Source: Bifidobacterium tissieri (lineage in GTDB: Bacteria; Actinomycetota; Actinomycetes; Actinomycetales; Bifidobacteriaceae). From it: a stretch of DNA of 64,000 nt. The position numbers were made by a program, and so were the translations under genes. Below the pieces are notes generated by a model. The model was not told the DNA's origin. It made no database searches and saw nothing but the letters and a program-made list of their open reading frames with translations. The stretch spans positions 146,584 to 210,583 of the forward strand of contig NZ_MWWV01000009.1 of NCBI RefSeq assembly GCF_002259645.1, given 5' to 3'. Of this stretch, positions 16,174 to 24,787 are shown piece after piece. How positions within the stretch are numbered: the stretch's first letter is position 1; each line of letters begins with the position of its first letter.

Positions 16174-17265
16174 CTAGGAGACATCCTTCGCGATGAACCG
16201 GTCCACGCTCTCGGCCACGCGATCGACGTCCGAATCGTACAGATCCGCGTATGTGTCCAGCGTGGTCGAGGCGTATTTATGCCCCAGCATTCGCTGCACG
16301 TACTTCGGGCTGGCACCGCTGCTGATGGCGATGCTCGCTGCGGTGTGCCGCAAGTCGTGTATGCGCAACACGGGGACTCCCGACCTCTCCACGGCCGTTG
16401 CGAACCACCCACGGTGTCCCTTGGCTGCGCTCTGCTGGCGCAGATACCCGCCGGATTCGCTGGGAAACAGCAGATCGTCGGGATTCTTGCCCTTGGCCTG
16501 CTTCCGCAGCGCGTCGGCCACCAGATTCGGCATGCCCACCTGCCGAAGGGCATTGCTCTTCGGGGTTCCGGTCCGTACCTCCGAGCCGACCCATGTGGCG
16601 CTTCTGCCAACGCTGATGCGTTTGTTTTCAAGATCCACGTCCCTGACCAGCAGTCCCGTGGCCTCCCCCCACCGCAGCCCACAGAAGCCCAGAAGCAGTA
16701 CCAGCGCCCGGTACCGTCCGCTGGCATCGGCAAGATCCAACAGCTGCCGAGGGGTCAGAGATACCCTTCCCCGGGGCTTCTTCCGGGGAAGCTGGATCTT
16801 CGACGTGGGAGCGTTCGCAATCAGCCGATCCTCAACGGCCATGTCATAGATTCCCTTCATGATGCCGTACGCTCGCAGGACCACGGTCGCCGACCGTCGC
16901 TGCGACATGGCCGATACCCATGTCTGGATTTCCGAATGTCGGATGCTTTTCAGGCTGCGCTCACCCCACTGTGGTTCAACGTGGACTTTCCACGAGGTCT
17001 CCACGCTGCGCAGATACGAGGGCTTCCAGATGGCCTTATGACCCTCGATCCACTTCGTGCCGATCACGGATATCGTCACACGGCCAGCACCCGGATCCAC
17101 GTAGGTGCCGTTTTCCACGGCCACTTCGTTCGCGGCCAGATAGGCGCGAGCCTCCTTTTTGGTCCTGAAACCGCGTTTGTGATGCGCGACGTGCTGATCG
17201 TCACGGTAGTAAACCTCGTACCGTCGTTCCTTACGCGCGGTCATGTATGCGAGGACAGACCCCAT
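16174..17265 (-). CDS. int: Tyrosine recombinase (integrase) of the element
   Basis: A 363-residue site-specific recombinase. An N-terminal arm-binding domain (RRYEVYYRDDQ) and a core-binding SAM-like domain lead to the catalytic domain. That domain has Arg in GLRWGEATGL, His-x-x-Arg in HDLRHTAAS, His in LGHKYASTTL and the nucleophilic Tyr in LDTYADLY. The ATG at 17265 overlaps the upstream gene's stop as TGATG, so the two are translationally coupled. A longer frame from 17391 would lie inside that gene. It should catalyse insertion at and excision from the tRNA-Leu 3' end. Confidence 0.95.
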   Translation of the reverse strand: MGSVLAYMTARKERRYEVYYRDDQHVAHHKRGFRTKKEARAYLAANEVAVENGTYVDPGAGRVTISVIGTKWIEGHKAIWKPSYLRSVETSWKVHVEPQWGERSLKSIRHSEIQTWVSAMSQRRSATVVLRAYGIMKGIYDMAVEDRLIANAPTSKIQLPRKKPRGRVSLTPRQLLDLADASGRYRALVLLLGFCGLRWGEATGLLVRDVDLENKRISVGRSATWVGSEVRTGTPKSNALRQVGMPNLVADALRKQAKGKNPDDLLFPSESGGYLRQQSAAKGHRGWFATAVERSGVPVLRIHDLRHTAASIAISSGASPKYVQRMLGHKYASTTLDTYADLYDSDVDRVAESVDRFIAKDVS

Positions 17266-18383
17266 CAGCCGTTCCCCTTCTCCGAAGTCGAGCGAGGCCG
17301 TGCGGGGGAGTCCACTATCGGGTGCCGCTCGGCCCATGCCAGAGCCTCCTCCCTGGGGGTCCATTCCCAAGTGCAGACCGAGTGCGAACATCCGAACCCC
17401 GGGGTGCGCACGCCCTTGATCCCGGCTTTCTTGCGGGCTCGGCCCTGGGCCGAGGGAGACATGCGGTAGCGTTTCAATGCCTCGTTCTTCAGATCGAACG
17501 AGTACATGAACCCTCCATGCCGGTTCAGGATGCTGGCTAGGGCACCGGCCGCATCGCTCATATCCTCCGGGCTGAGGGACCCGGCGGTGCGTTCAACGCA
17601 CATGGTCTTGATGGACTCCCAATCGGCGTCATGCTGCTCTTCAAGCTCCGTGACGACCGGGAAGGCCGAGGACTCCCCCTCTCTGCCGCCAAGCCGGAAT
17701 CTGAAGGTGGGATGCCCCGGAACGTCATTGCGCTTCGTAACGTGAAGATAGCAATCGCCATCCTCCCCGTTCCGGACGAAGCTGATCACAACCCGTGACT
17801 TGTCCACGAACGCGCTGGCACCGATCGGTGCCTGTCTGCTGGGCCTGTTCGCCTTGCCGTCATGGTGGATGCCGATGATCTCCACCCCACGTTCCTCGCT
17901 CCACCGGTTCAGACGCGTGATGATTCCGGACACGGGCCCATGCTGGTTCTGGTCGATGGCCCCCATGCATTCGGCCAGGGAGTCCAGCACCAGCATACGA
18001 ATCCCGTTCTCCTCACATCGTTGGCGAAGCTGGTCGAATCGGGTATTCAAGTCAACGACCCCATCCAGATCTCGCTCAGAGTCACCGTTGCGAGTCCGCA
18101 GCAGAAACACGTTGGCCATATCGGCACCCGCCGCCTCGAGACGACCTCTGGCATTGGCGGCACCCCCTTCGGTAAGCACAAGACCAACCCTCAACGCGCC
18201 GACGCAGCCGAGCTCCCCCCGGGTGGCCAACGCTGCGAGATGAAGGGCCATGCTGCTCTTGCCGGTCTCCCCGTGGCCCGTGAACAGGGTCAGTCCGCAG
18301 GCGAACGGCAGCCAGGAATTGAGCATGCTGATAGGCCGACCATGGATCTCGGCCAGCGGCGTCGCCTCGATGTCCTTACGCAT
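17265..18383 (-). CDS. RepA-like RecA-fold ATPase of the element
   Basis: A 372-residue protein. The Walker A motif GHGETGKSSMAL lies at about residues 36-47, and a Walker B-like stretch, MLVLDSLAECMG, in the middle. The arrangement matches the AAA_25 / plasmid RepA hexameric helicase group. A C-terminal winged-helix-like part (FDLKNEALKRYRMSPSAQGRARKKAGIKGV) could contact DNA. The ATG at 18383 follows AAGGAGG by 7 nt, so the 11-residue upstream extension is rejected. It shares an operon with int. A role in replicating the excised circle is inferred. Confidence 0.8.
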   Translation of the reverse strand: MRKDIEATPLAEIHGRPISMLNSWLPFACGLTLFTGHGETGKSSMALHLAALATRGELGCVGALRVGLVLTEGGAANARGRLEAAGADMANVFLLRTRNGDSERDLDGVVDLNTRFDQLRQRCEENGIRMLVLDSLAECMGAIDQNQHGPVSGIITRLNRWSEERGVEIIGIHHDGKANRPSRQAPIGASAFVDKSRVVISFVRNGEDGDCYLHVTKRNDVPGHPTFRFRLGGREGESSAFPVVTELEEQHDADWESIKTMCVERTAGSLSPEDMSDAAGALASILNRHGGFMYSFDLKNEALKRYRMSPSAQGRARKKAGIKGVRTPGFGCSHSVCTWEWTPREEALAWAERHPIVDSPARPRSTSEKGNG

Positions 18384-18465
18384 GGCAGGACCTCCTTCGA
18401 CCGACAGGCAGGGCAAAATCGAACATTGTCAATGTTTGGAAAATTGCCTTACCTCCCATAGGTGG

Positions 18466-18560
18466 GATACATGATGAAAAATTGAAATTCCAAGGCCTAG
18501 AGGGTGGGAAAAGTGGTGGGATAAATGGGAAGAATGGGGAAAAATTGAAATTGCAACGTT
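18466..18560. repeat. Right repeat block of the element, including the 45-bp inverted-repeat arm
   Basis: 18516-18560 is the inverted partner of 14643-14687 (44 of 45 identical). ATTGAAATTCCAAG (18481-18494) and ATTGAAATTGCAAC (18544-18557) mirror the two 14-mers on the left. GTGGGATA boxes occur at about 18463 and 18516. The block sits directly upstream of the RepA-like gene, where an iteron origin or autoregulatory site would be. Confidence 0.8.
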
Positions 18561-18682
18561 CTGAGGCCTTTTTCGACCCGATTTTGGTATCCATGGGCAT
18601 CCAATCCGCCGCAGTCTCGATGTTAGATATAACAAATCGAACACCGAGACTATACTGGTTGATGAGTTTTATTGACTTACTG

Positions 18683-18718
18683 CGTCCGGGCCTGTTGCAG
18701 CAGGCCCGGACGTTTTTT
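18683..18718 (+). terminator. Strong plus-strand intrinsic terminator with no upstream gene
   Basis: A 12-bp perfect GC stem (CGTCCGGGCCTG and complement, loop TTGCAG) is followed by six T. It points rightward, against the flanking minus-strand genes, so it must end a plus-strand transcript that begins within 18380-18680. Confidence 0.8.
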
Positions 18719-18723
18719 CATGT

Positions 18724-18951
18724 TCAGGCGGAGACGGTCGAGGCGCGCACGCTGTCGGCCAACCATTGATCCACATCCTCCTTCCGATACACCACCATCC
18801 TCGCGGACGGCTTGATGAACCTGGGCCCCTTCCCCGTGTACCGCAACTGGGCGGCACGCCCCCTTGTCATCCCCGGCACATAGGCGCAGAACCCATCGAT
18901 GTCCATCAGCCCGTTCGGGGCGTTTCCGTTGGTCTGATCACGTCCGTACAT
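18724..18951 (-). CDS. xis: Excisionase / AlpA-like MerR-type DNA-binding protein
   Basis: A 75-residue protein with a single winged helix-turn-helix: IDGFCAYVPGMTRGRAAQLRY followed by FIKPSARMVVYRKEDVDQWL, the usual layout of excisionases and AlpA-type proteins. Such proteins bend attachment-site DNA and steer the integrase towards excision. It heads the minus-strand group and is divergent from the XRE-type gene across an A+T-rich control region (18952-19082). Confidence 0.75.
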   Translation of the reverse strand: MYGRDQTNGNAPNGLMDIDGFCAYVPGMTRGRAAQLRYTGKGPRFIKPSARMVVYRKEDVDQWLADSVRASTVSA

Positions 18952-19082
18952 GATTGTCTCCTTTCGGCATTAAATAATCGTACTACATACGTATGATTTT
19001 ATTAGATAATTTCTTACTTTGAAAGTTCTTTTAACGAATTGAAAGTTGCCTGCGATCACATCGACGCTGTTATGATCGTTGT
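18952..19082. promoter_or_regulatory. Divergent control region of the element
   Basis: An A+T-rich stretch between xis and the XRE-type gene. TTGAAAGTT occurs twice (near 19019 and 19039). TATGAT (19071-19076) ends 6 nt before the plus-strand ATG. The repeats are plausible operators for the XRE protein. Confidence 0.5.
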
Positions 19083-19649
19083 ATGACCCATCCTGCCATC
19101 GCAGTAAACATCGGCTCCAACGTCAGCACGCTAAGAAGCCGAAAAGACCTCAGCATGGATATCGTCGTAGCGAAGATGAACCTCATGGGGTATCGATGGA
19201 CAAGAACGACACTGATAAACATCGAGCATGGCGATCGAAAACTTCAGGCCACCGAAGCCTACGACCTGCTTACGGCCCTGGGTTACAACCCTCCCGTCGA
19301 CCTACCCTTGCTGTACAACACCGTCGAACAGACGGAAATCGATGACGTCATGGACGAGTGCCAGCGGCGGGCCGTTACGCTTCAGGACAGCTGGAACCAG
19401 TATCTCCACTCCTCGCAATACGCAGCAGAACGCATCCACAAGCACGAGGAATCAGACGGCATCAGCAAACGGCAGGGCGAGGAGCTGCTGCATCGCCTGA
19501 GCTCGTGGGAGGACTCCCTGAAGGACGCCATTGAGGAAAGACGACCGGAGAACGGAGCGCACCTCATCACCTGGCAGCCATACCGGCACAGAGACGGCAA
19601 CGCCACGGACAGCGACAACAGCCAGAAGCCACCGGTCCAAGAGCAGTAA
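19083..19649 (+). CDS. XRE-type DNA-binding protein with a long C-terminal domain
   Basis: A 188-residue protein. Residues 8-50 (GSNVSTLRSRKDLSMDIVVAKMN, then WTRTTLINIEHGDRKLQ) fit a Cro/CI helix-turn-helix. Residues 90-150 are predicted helical with many charged residues, and the tail is disordered. By position it is likely the element's maintenance or excision regulator. The ATG sits 6 nt after a TATGAT box without a ribosome site, suggesting a leaderless mRNA. Confidence 0.75.
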   Translation: MTHPAIAVNIGSNVSTLRSRKDLSMDIVVAKMNLMGYRWTRTTLINIEHGDRKLQATEAYDLLTALGYNPPVDLPLLYNTVEQTEIDDVMDECQRRAVTLQDSWNQYLHSSQYAAERIHKHEESDGISKRQGEELLHRLSSWEDSLKDAIEERRPENGAHLITWQPYRHRDGNATDSDNSQKPPVQEQ

Positions 19650-19774
19650 TCCGGTGACAAATCGGTGACAGACATCAGCAAACAACCTCTCAGTCGTGCG
19701 ATCGACGCTCATCGAGAACCAAGCGACCGAACGTCAGCGAATCCTACGTGACCCAAGGTTACGCAATCCAGAGA

Positions 19775-19804
19775 GTTCAACTCCCCCCGCTCGCACGATT
19801 GAAA
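19775..19804 (+). repeat. attR: second copy of the tRNA-Leu 3' end
   Basis: Identical to 14291-14320. It marks the right end of the element. The bases beyond it are the original chromosomal flank of the tRNA. Confidence 0.92.
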
Positions 19805-19840
19805 CCCCGAACTGTTGGAATCCCAACGGTTCGGGGTTTT
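19803..19840 (+). terminator. Original chromosomal terminator of tRNA-Leu
   Basis: AACCCCGAAC (19803-19812) pairs with GTTCGGGGTT (19829-19838), with an inner TTGG/CCAA stem and a TTTT tail. It was separated from its tRNA by the element. Confidence 0.8.
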
Positions 19841-19861
19841 CTCGTATTCATTCCTGACCCA

Positions 19862-20100
19862 TATGTGGCGAACGGGTGCCGGTCCCATACCTATCGTGCT
19901 CATCGGACGCATACATACGGCAGACAAGCACTGAGGAACAGCCTCCGTGCTCATATGACGCACGCATACGACCAACAAGCACAGAACCGGAGCCACGATG
20001 CTTATCGGAGGCACTTGCGCGCCAAACAAGCACCGGAGCAGCACCACGATGCTTATCGGACGCATACATACGGCGAACAGGCACCGAGCAGTCGGACCGA
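19862..20100. repeat. Hairpin repeat family A, locus 2 (four units plus a fragment)
   Basis: Units start near 19886, 19947, 19997 and 20049, each GTGCTYATNGGACGCA ... CAAGCACNG with self-complementary ends. Unlike the other two family A loci, no family B array is next to it. Family C follows instead. Confidence 0.75.
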
Positions 20101-20180
20101 GGGCACTGGGCGGTCGGGCCGAGGCACCGAGCATCCCATCGCGCGGGCAACCATCCCCAACGCCCACCTGAGCAAGCACC

Positions 20181-20372
20181 TATCTCCGAGTTCTGTGCGG
20201 ATTCGGCCTCTGTGCAGACACCTATCTCCGAGTTCTGTGCGTGTGCGACGGCCGATCCCGAGTATGGGCGTTGGAATTCCAATGCTCATACTTTGTGTTT
20301 TCGCCTGGGCACGCACAGAACTCGAAGATTGATGTCCGCAACAACGGAAAAACCGCACAGAACTCGGAGATA
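20181..20372. repeat. Family C repeats, two direct and two inverted, downstream of kup
   Basis: TATCTCCGAGTTCTGTGCG occurs at 20181 and 20223. Its reverse complement occurs at 20312 (slightly degenerate) and 20353. The outer pair could form a long stem of about 20 bp. A separate imperfect palindrome centred on GGAATTCC lies at about 20258-20290. The array probably ends kup transcription. A degraded copy is visible near 47988. Confidence 0.7.
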
Positions 20373-20412
20373 GCAACCTCACCGGCGCAAAACCGGCTAT
20401 CGACCATCTAGG

Positions 20413-22461
20413 CTACGGCTTCTTCTTCACTTCGCCGATGCGGTGCATCTGCATCGGACACTCCTCGCCGTTCCACACCGACACGGTGTCGATGATCGGA
20501 TCGTTGGTCTCCAGACCGAACCATTCCACCGGCTTGCTGATCAGCCGCTTGACCCACTGATAGGTGCGCAGCAACGTGCGATCGGAATCCGGCAGCGCGG
20601 ACTCCGGACTGATCACGCGATGCATCAGCACATACCGCACACTGCCGATGCCAAGCCGCTCGCTTCTGGTGGCCAGCTTGGGCCACTGCGGATTAATACG
20701 GTTGATCTCACCATTCGCCAGCATGTCCTCCATGATGGCCTGCATGAACTGCGGCAGATAGAACTGCGGCACCTTATACCCAAGATTGATGGTCACCCGG
20801 TGCAGATTCCGCCCGTATGATGTGACCTTCCAATCCTGACCGTACGGCCGCCCGAGCTGCACCACCGTCACCACCCAGTAGGTGTGCGCACGGCGATGGA
20901 TCATGCTCACCGCAATATCCTTCTCCACGTCCCTCATGTTCGGGTCCGGCGTCAGATAGACCAGATGATCGGCCACCAGATCACGCCGCTTCTCCGCCAT
21001 GCTCACGGCGAGAATATGCGACAGATCGTCGGCGTGCACGTGCCCGCGTTCGGAATTCTCCAGCATGCTGCCACGCGAGCAGATGTGGAATAGCCCGTAC
21101 ACCAGCCCCCAAATGACGACGGTGATGTAACCGCCCTCCAGGAACTTGCTGACGCTAGCGGACAGGAACAGCAGCTCGACCAGCACGAACACCGTACACA
21201 TCACCACCGCGCTCGCCCGCTTGCCGCGCACATTCCGCAGAAACTCGAATAGAAGCACGCTGTCCATGATCATGGCGATCACCAGCGCAAGACCGTAGGC
21301 AGCCTCCATGGCCGCCGACGACTGGAAGTACAGCACGACCAGCACCGTCAGCACGGCCAGCGTGGCGCATACGGACGGAATGTAGATCTGCCCCTTGGTC
21401 ACGCCCGGATACCGCATATTCAGTCTCGGCAGCCATCCCAGACCGTCGGCGGCGGCCGTCAGCGTGAACGCACCGGAAATCAACGCCTGCGAGGCGATCA
21501 CACCGGCCATGAGCGACATGACCACGCCGAACGGGCGAATCTGCTCGGGTATGATCTGGAAGAACGGCGCCACACCGTGGGCGTTGATAATATGCCCGTC
21601 AAGCATCCAGACGCCCTGCCCGAAGTACGAGCACATCAATGCGATGTTGACCAGCGGCCAACTTGCCCAGATGTTGCCGCGCCCCACATGTCCCATGTCG
21701 GAGTACAGCGCCTCCGCGCCGGTAAGCGCCAAGAACACGCTGCCCATGATCGCCACGCCGGACTTGTTCTCGTCGGAGAGCAGGAATCGCAGCCCGATCG
21801 TCGGATCGAGCGCCTGCAGCACGCTCCAGTCGCGCGTGATCTGCATGACGCCGATCACGGCGATGAACGTGAACCAGACCGTCATGATCGGCCCGAACAA
21901 CGATCCCAGACGATTGGTGCCTGCATGCTGTATCAGAAACAGACCCAGAATGATCGCGATGGCGATCATCATCGACAGTTCCTGCGACCAGTAACCGCTG
22001 TCACCGATGAACGGAATCGACGCCAGACCCTCCACCGCCGACGTGATGCTCACCGCGGGCGTGAACACGCTGTCGGCCAGAAACGCCGCGGCACCGATCA
22101 TGGCGATCAGCCCGGCCGGCTTCCAATACTTGCGCACGGCGGCGAACAGTGCGAACACGCCGCCTTCGCCTTGGTTGTCGGCGCGCATGGCCGTACAGAC
22201 GTATTTGATGGTGACCACCAGCATCATGAACCAGAACACGAGTGACAGAGAGCCCAGCGTCTGGAATCGATTCATCTGCCCGCCCTGCGCGAGCATGAGC
22301 GCCTTGGGTGCGTAGATCGGGCTGGTGCCCAGATCGCCGTACACGATGCCGACGGCGATGAGCATACCGGCCGGCGTGGCACGATTCAACGCCGATCCCC
22401 GGTCACGTTTTCGCTTGGTTCGGCCATTCTGCGGTCGTAATTTCTGAAGCAATGCGGACAT
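20413..22461 (-). CDS. kup: KUP-family potassium uptake protein
   Basis: A 682-residue K+/H+ symporter of the inner membrane. Twelve hydrophobic helices fill about residues 25-460, and a C-terminal cytoplasmic domain of about 200 residues follows. The family start VGIVYGDLGTSPIYAPK is at about residues 35-51. YVCTAMRADNQGEGGVFALFA follows, where the acidic and Gly residues line the pore. FLADSVFTPAVSI completes the signature. The start at 22461 is preferred over 22506 because a G-rich ribosome site, GGAGGGGG, lies ahead of it. It is divergent from msrAB. Confidence 0.93.
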   Translation of the reverse strand: MSALLQKLRPQNGRTKRKRDRGSALNRATPAGMLIAVGIVYGDLGTSPIYAPKALMLAQGGQMNRFQTLGSLSLVFWFMMLVVTIKYVCTAMRADNQGEGGVFALFAAVRKYWKPAGLIAMIGAAAFLADSVFTPAVSITSAVEGLASIPFIGDSGYWSQELSMMIAIAIILGLFLIQHAGTNRLGSLFGPIMTVWFTFIAVIGVMQITRDWSVLQALDPTIGLRFLLSDENKSGVAIMGSVFLALTGAEALYSDMGHVGRGNIWASWPLVNIALMCSYFGQGVWMLDGHIINAHGVAPFFQIIPEQIRPFGVVMSLMAGVIASQALISGAFTLTAAADGLGWLPRLNMRYPGVTKGQIYIPSVCATLAVLTVLVVLYFQSSAAMEAAYGLALVIAMIMDSVLLFEFLRNVRGKRASAVVMCTVFVLVELLFLSASVSKFLEGGYITVVIWGLVYGLFHICSRGSMLENSERGHVHADDLSHILAVSMAEKRRDLVADHLVYLTPDPNMRDVEKDIAVSMIHRRAHTYWVVTVVQLGRPYGQDWKVTSYGRNLHRVTINLGYKVPQFYLPQFMQAIMEDMLANGEINRINPQWPKLATRSERLGIGSVRYVLMHRVISPESALPDSDRTLLRTYQWVKRLISKPVEWFGLETNDPIIDTVSVWNGEECPMQMHRIGEVKKKP

Positions 22462-22611
22462 GATTGACGATCCCCCTCCGCCGCATAAACAGTCACGAAC
22501 AGTCATGCGTTATCGCGACCGGACAAACCCACACACCGATCGCGCTGCACCACGTCACATTGTACTTGCCACCGCTGGAACCGAGTACGCGCCGTCATCG
22601 TATGTCCGCCA

Positions 22612-22617
22612 TAGACT
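22612..22617 (+). promoter_or_regulatory. Possible -10 box for leaderless msrAB
   Basis: TAGACT ends 7 nt before the ATG. The 16 bases TAGACTGGGCGGCATG are identical to those at the LysR gene start (reverse strand, 1001-1016). Confidence 0.5.
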
Positions 22618-22624
22618 GGGCGGC

Positions 22625-23629
22625 ATGACAAACACGATCAGCGAACCGCAGCAGGAATCCCCGAACGCGACTCAGACCCCAGCCCAGCCCCCATCTCAGA
22701 CCCAGACCGCCTACTTCGCGGGCGGCTGCTTCTGGGGACTGGAGCAGTACTTCCGCAATGTGGACGGCGTGACGACCACCACGGTCGGGTACGCACAGTC
22801 GAACACCGAGAACCCCACCTACGAGCAGGTCTGCTCCGGCACGACCGACGCCGCCGAGACCGTGCGCGTCGAATTCGATCCGGACCGCGTGACGTTGCGT
22901 ACGCTGAGTCTGCTGTTCCTTGAGGTCATCGACCCGTTCTCCGTGGATCGCCAGGGCAACGATTCCGGCCGGCAGTACCGCACCGGCATGTTCTTCACCG
23001 ACGATGTGCAGAAAAGCGTGTTCATCGCCGCGATCGAGCAGCTGATCGATCGCGAGCCACGTCGACCGGCCGTGCTCATCGAGCCGCTGCACAACTTCTA
23101 CCCCGCCGAGGAGCATCATCAGGATTATCTGGAGAAGAATCCCGGTGGCTACTGCCACATCGACATCGCCAAGATCCACAATGTGCGCAATCGTCAGAAG
23201 TACGTCGATCGTATCTGGGATCTGACGCTCGAACAGTTCGCGGTCACACAGCACGCGGCCACCGAACGCCCGTTCGTCAATGAATACGATGAGACGTTCG
23301 ATCCCGGTATCTACGTCGACATCGTCAGCGGACAGCCGCTGTTCCTGTCGACCGACAAGTTCAATTCCGGCTGCGGATGGCCGGCGTTCTCAAAGCCGAT
23401 CAGCGCCGATCTGGTCACCGAGCACGATGACGATCGCGTACCCGGACGTCCACGCATCGAGATTCGCACCGCGGACACGCAGATCCACCTCGGACACGTA
23501 TTCGACGACGGCCCGGCGGAACTGGGCGGGCATCGCTACTGCATGAACTCCGCATCATTGCGGTTCGTGCCGTTGGCCCGTATGGCCGAAGAGGGCTACG
23601 GCGACTACATTCCGCTGCTGCAGAAGTAG
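22625..23629 (+). CDS. msrAB: Bifunctional methionine sulfoxide reductase MsrA-MsrB
   Basis: A 334-residue fusion that repairs both S- and R-methionine sulfoxide. MsrA occupies about residues 28-180, with the catalytic cysteine in YFAGGCFWGLEQ. MsrB occupies about 195-330, with CGWPAFSKPI, LGHVFDDGP and the catalytic cysteine in HRYCMNSASLRFVP. The two CxxC zinc pairs of many MsrB proteins are absent, so it is the zinc-free form. The first 25 residues are Gln/Pro/Thr-rich. The ATG at 22625 is chosen because homology starts soon after and a -10-like box lies 7 nt upstream. Confidence 0.94.
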   Translation: MTNTISEPQQESPNATQTPAQPPSQTQTAYFAGGCFWGLEQYFRNVDGVTTTTVGYAQSNTENPTYEQVCSGTTDAAETVRVEFDPDRVTLRTLSLLFLEVIDPFSVDRQGNDSGRQYRTGMFFTDDVQKSVFIAAIEQLIDREPRRPAVLIEPLHNFYPAEEHHQDYLEKNPGGYCHIDIAKIHNVRNRQKYVDRIWDLTLEQFAVTQHAATERPFVNEYDETFDPGIYVDIVSGQPLFLSTDKFNSGCGWPAFSKPISADLVTEHDDDRVPGRPRIEIRTADTQIHLGHVFDDGPAELGGHRYCMNSASLRFVPLARMAEEGYGDYIPLLQK

Positions 23630-23679
23630 GTAGGCAGACGGGAGCCACGAAGGAAACGAACGCCTGTAACGATCCCGAA

Positions 23680-23756
23680 CGCCATATACGACAAGAGGCG
23701 CATATACGACAGGAGGCGCGTTCCGCATGACCATGAGTCATGGGAGCGTGCCTCCT
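23680..23756. terminator. Direct repeat and hairpin between convergent genes
   Basis: GCATATACGACARGAGGC occurs twice in tandem (about 23680-23716). It runs into an imperfect stem-loop at 23711-23756 whose arms are AGGAGGC and GCCTCCT, with an inner ATGAC/GTCAT stem. It lies between msrAB and the oppositely oriented reductase, so it may serve both. Confidence 0.55.
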
Positions 23757-23860
23757 AACGATTCGCGGCGGGCCGGCCGTGCACTACCGACGCCACCGCC
23801 GTCAATGACGATAGCAGTGGGCGGCTACTCAGCCATCCGCCCGGCGATTCATTCAGCCAT

Positions 23861-24412
23861 TCACTCGGCGATGAACTTGAGGAAGGCATCCACCTGAGCC
23901 GCCAGGGCCTTGCGGTCGTCCTCGCTCAGTCCGAGCTTGCCGGTGCCCCAAGCCTCGGGGGCCAGGGTCACGCCCAGCTGGTCGCCCAGCAGGTCGACCT
24001 TGCCGAAGTTCAGCACCTCGGTGAGCTTGGCACGGGTGCCGGCGCCGGCGGACTGGCCGGCCACGGAGCTCAGGGCCACCTTCTTGCCCGGCAGCACGGA
24101 GGAGGACTCGGCCGGGAACGGCTCCAGCGGACGGGACAGCCAGTCGAGCAGGTTCTTCAACACGCCCGGGTAGCTGTAGTTGTACTCCGGAGAGAAGATC
24201 CACACGCCATCGGCGAGCACCACGTCACGGCGCACAGCGGACACGGAGTCGGGAGCCGGGTATTCGATATCCTGGCTGAAGAACGGCACGTTGGTGTAGT
24301 CAAGGAACTCCACTTCGGCGCGGTCGCCGATCAGGACCTTGGCTTCGTCGGCGAGCTGCTTGTTGAAGCCGTCCTTGTGCAGGGAACCCACGATGAACAG
24401 AATCTTGGCCAT
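23861..24412 (-). CDS. NADPH-dependent FMN reductase-like flavoprotein
   Basis: A 183-residue flavodoxin-like quinone or azo-type reductase. The phosphate-binding loop GSLHKDGFNKQLA is at residues 9-21. The SPEYNYSYPGVLKNLLDWLSR motif (about 73-93) is diagnostic of the NADPH-dependent FMN reductase family. GAGGAGGCAAC precedes the ATG. The physiological acceptor is unknown. It is divergent from the GntR gene across 375 bp. Confidence 0.9.
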   Translation of the reverse strand: MAKILFIVGSLHKDGFNKQLADEAKVLIGDRAEVEFLDYTNVPFFSQDIEYPAPDSVSAVRRDVVLADGVWIFSPEYNYSYPGVLKNLLDWLSRPLEPFPAESSSVLPGKKVALSSVAGQSAGAGTRAKLTEVLNFGKVDLLGDQLGVTLAPEAWGTGKLGLSEDDRKALAAQVDAFLKFIAE

Positions 24413-24787
24413 GTTGCCTCCTCACTCTGGCAATGATCCGAAGGAATCGGCCATTGTCGTCGTTCGTTGTTGTTTCCATCGTTGCGCCACCGCCGTCAAT
24501 CGGCCACGACGCAACCCACATCTCAGCTCTATTGTCCCGCCGGAGTGACGACATCCTTAGCCAGCAGAGAATCACGCTCGGAAACCGTTGCAATATCGAC
24601 AAAATGGAGATCGGCAGCGTACTAATCAAGTAGTACAGTTGGACGATATATGTCAGATCCACTGGACGGCTTATGCCGGACTCGCGGGTTTGAGCGGGCC
24701 TGCGAGACCCGGCGATACGACGTTCGTGGATTGCACGGATGGCACGAATATGTACGGATCAGCGTTCGGAAAGGTTGTTACGTCATT

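Larger units (their letters stand above)
14291..19804. mobile_element. Integrative mobilizable element of about 5.5 kb in tRNA-Leu(CAG)
   Basis: Bounded by the 30-bp direct repeats at 14291 and 19775. It contains, left to right, a region of unclear coding content, an oriT-like palindrome, a MobC-like protein, and a leftward operon of excisionase, RepA-like ATPase and tyrosine integrase. The integrase and RepA genes overlap. A divergent XRE-type regulator is at the right end. No relaxase or conjugation-pore gene is present, so transfer would need proteins supplied by another element. The RepA-like gene suggests that the excised circle can replicate. Confidence 0.88.
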
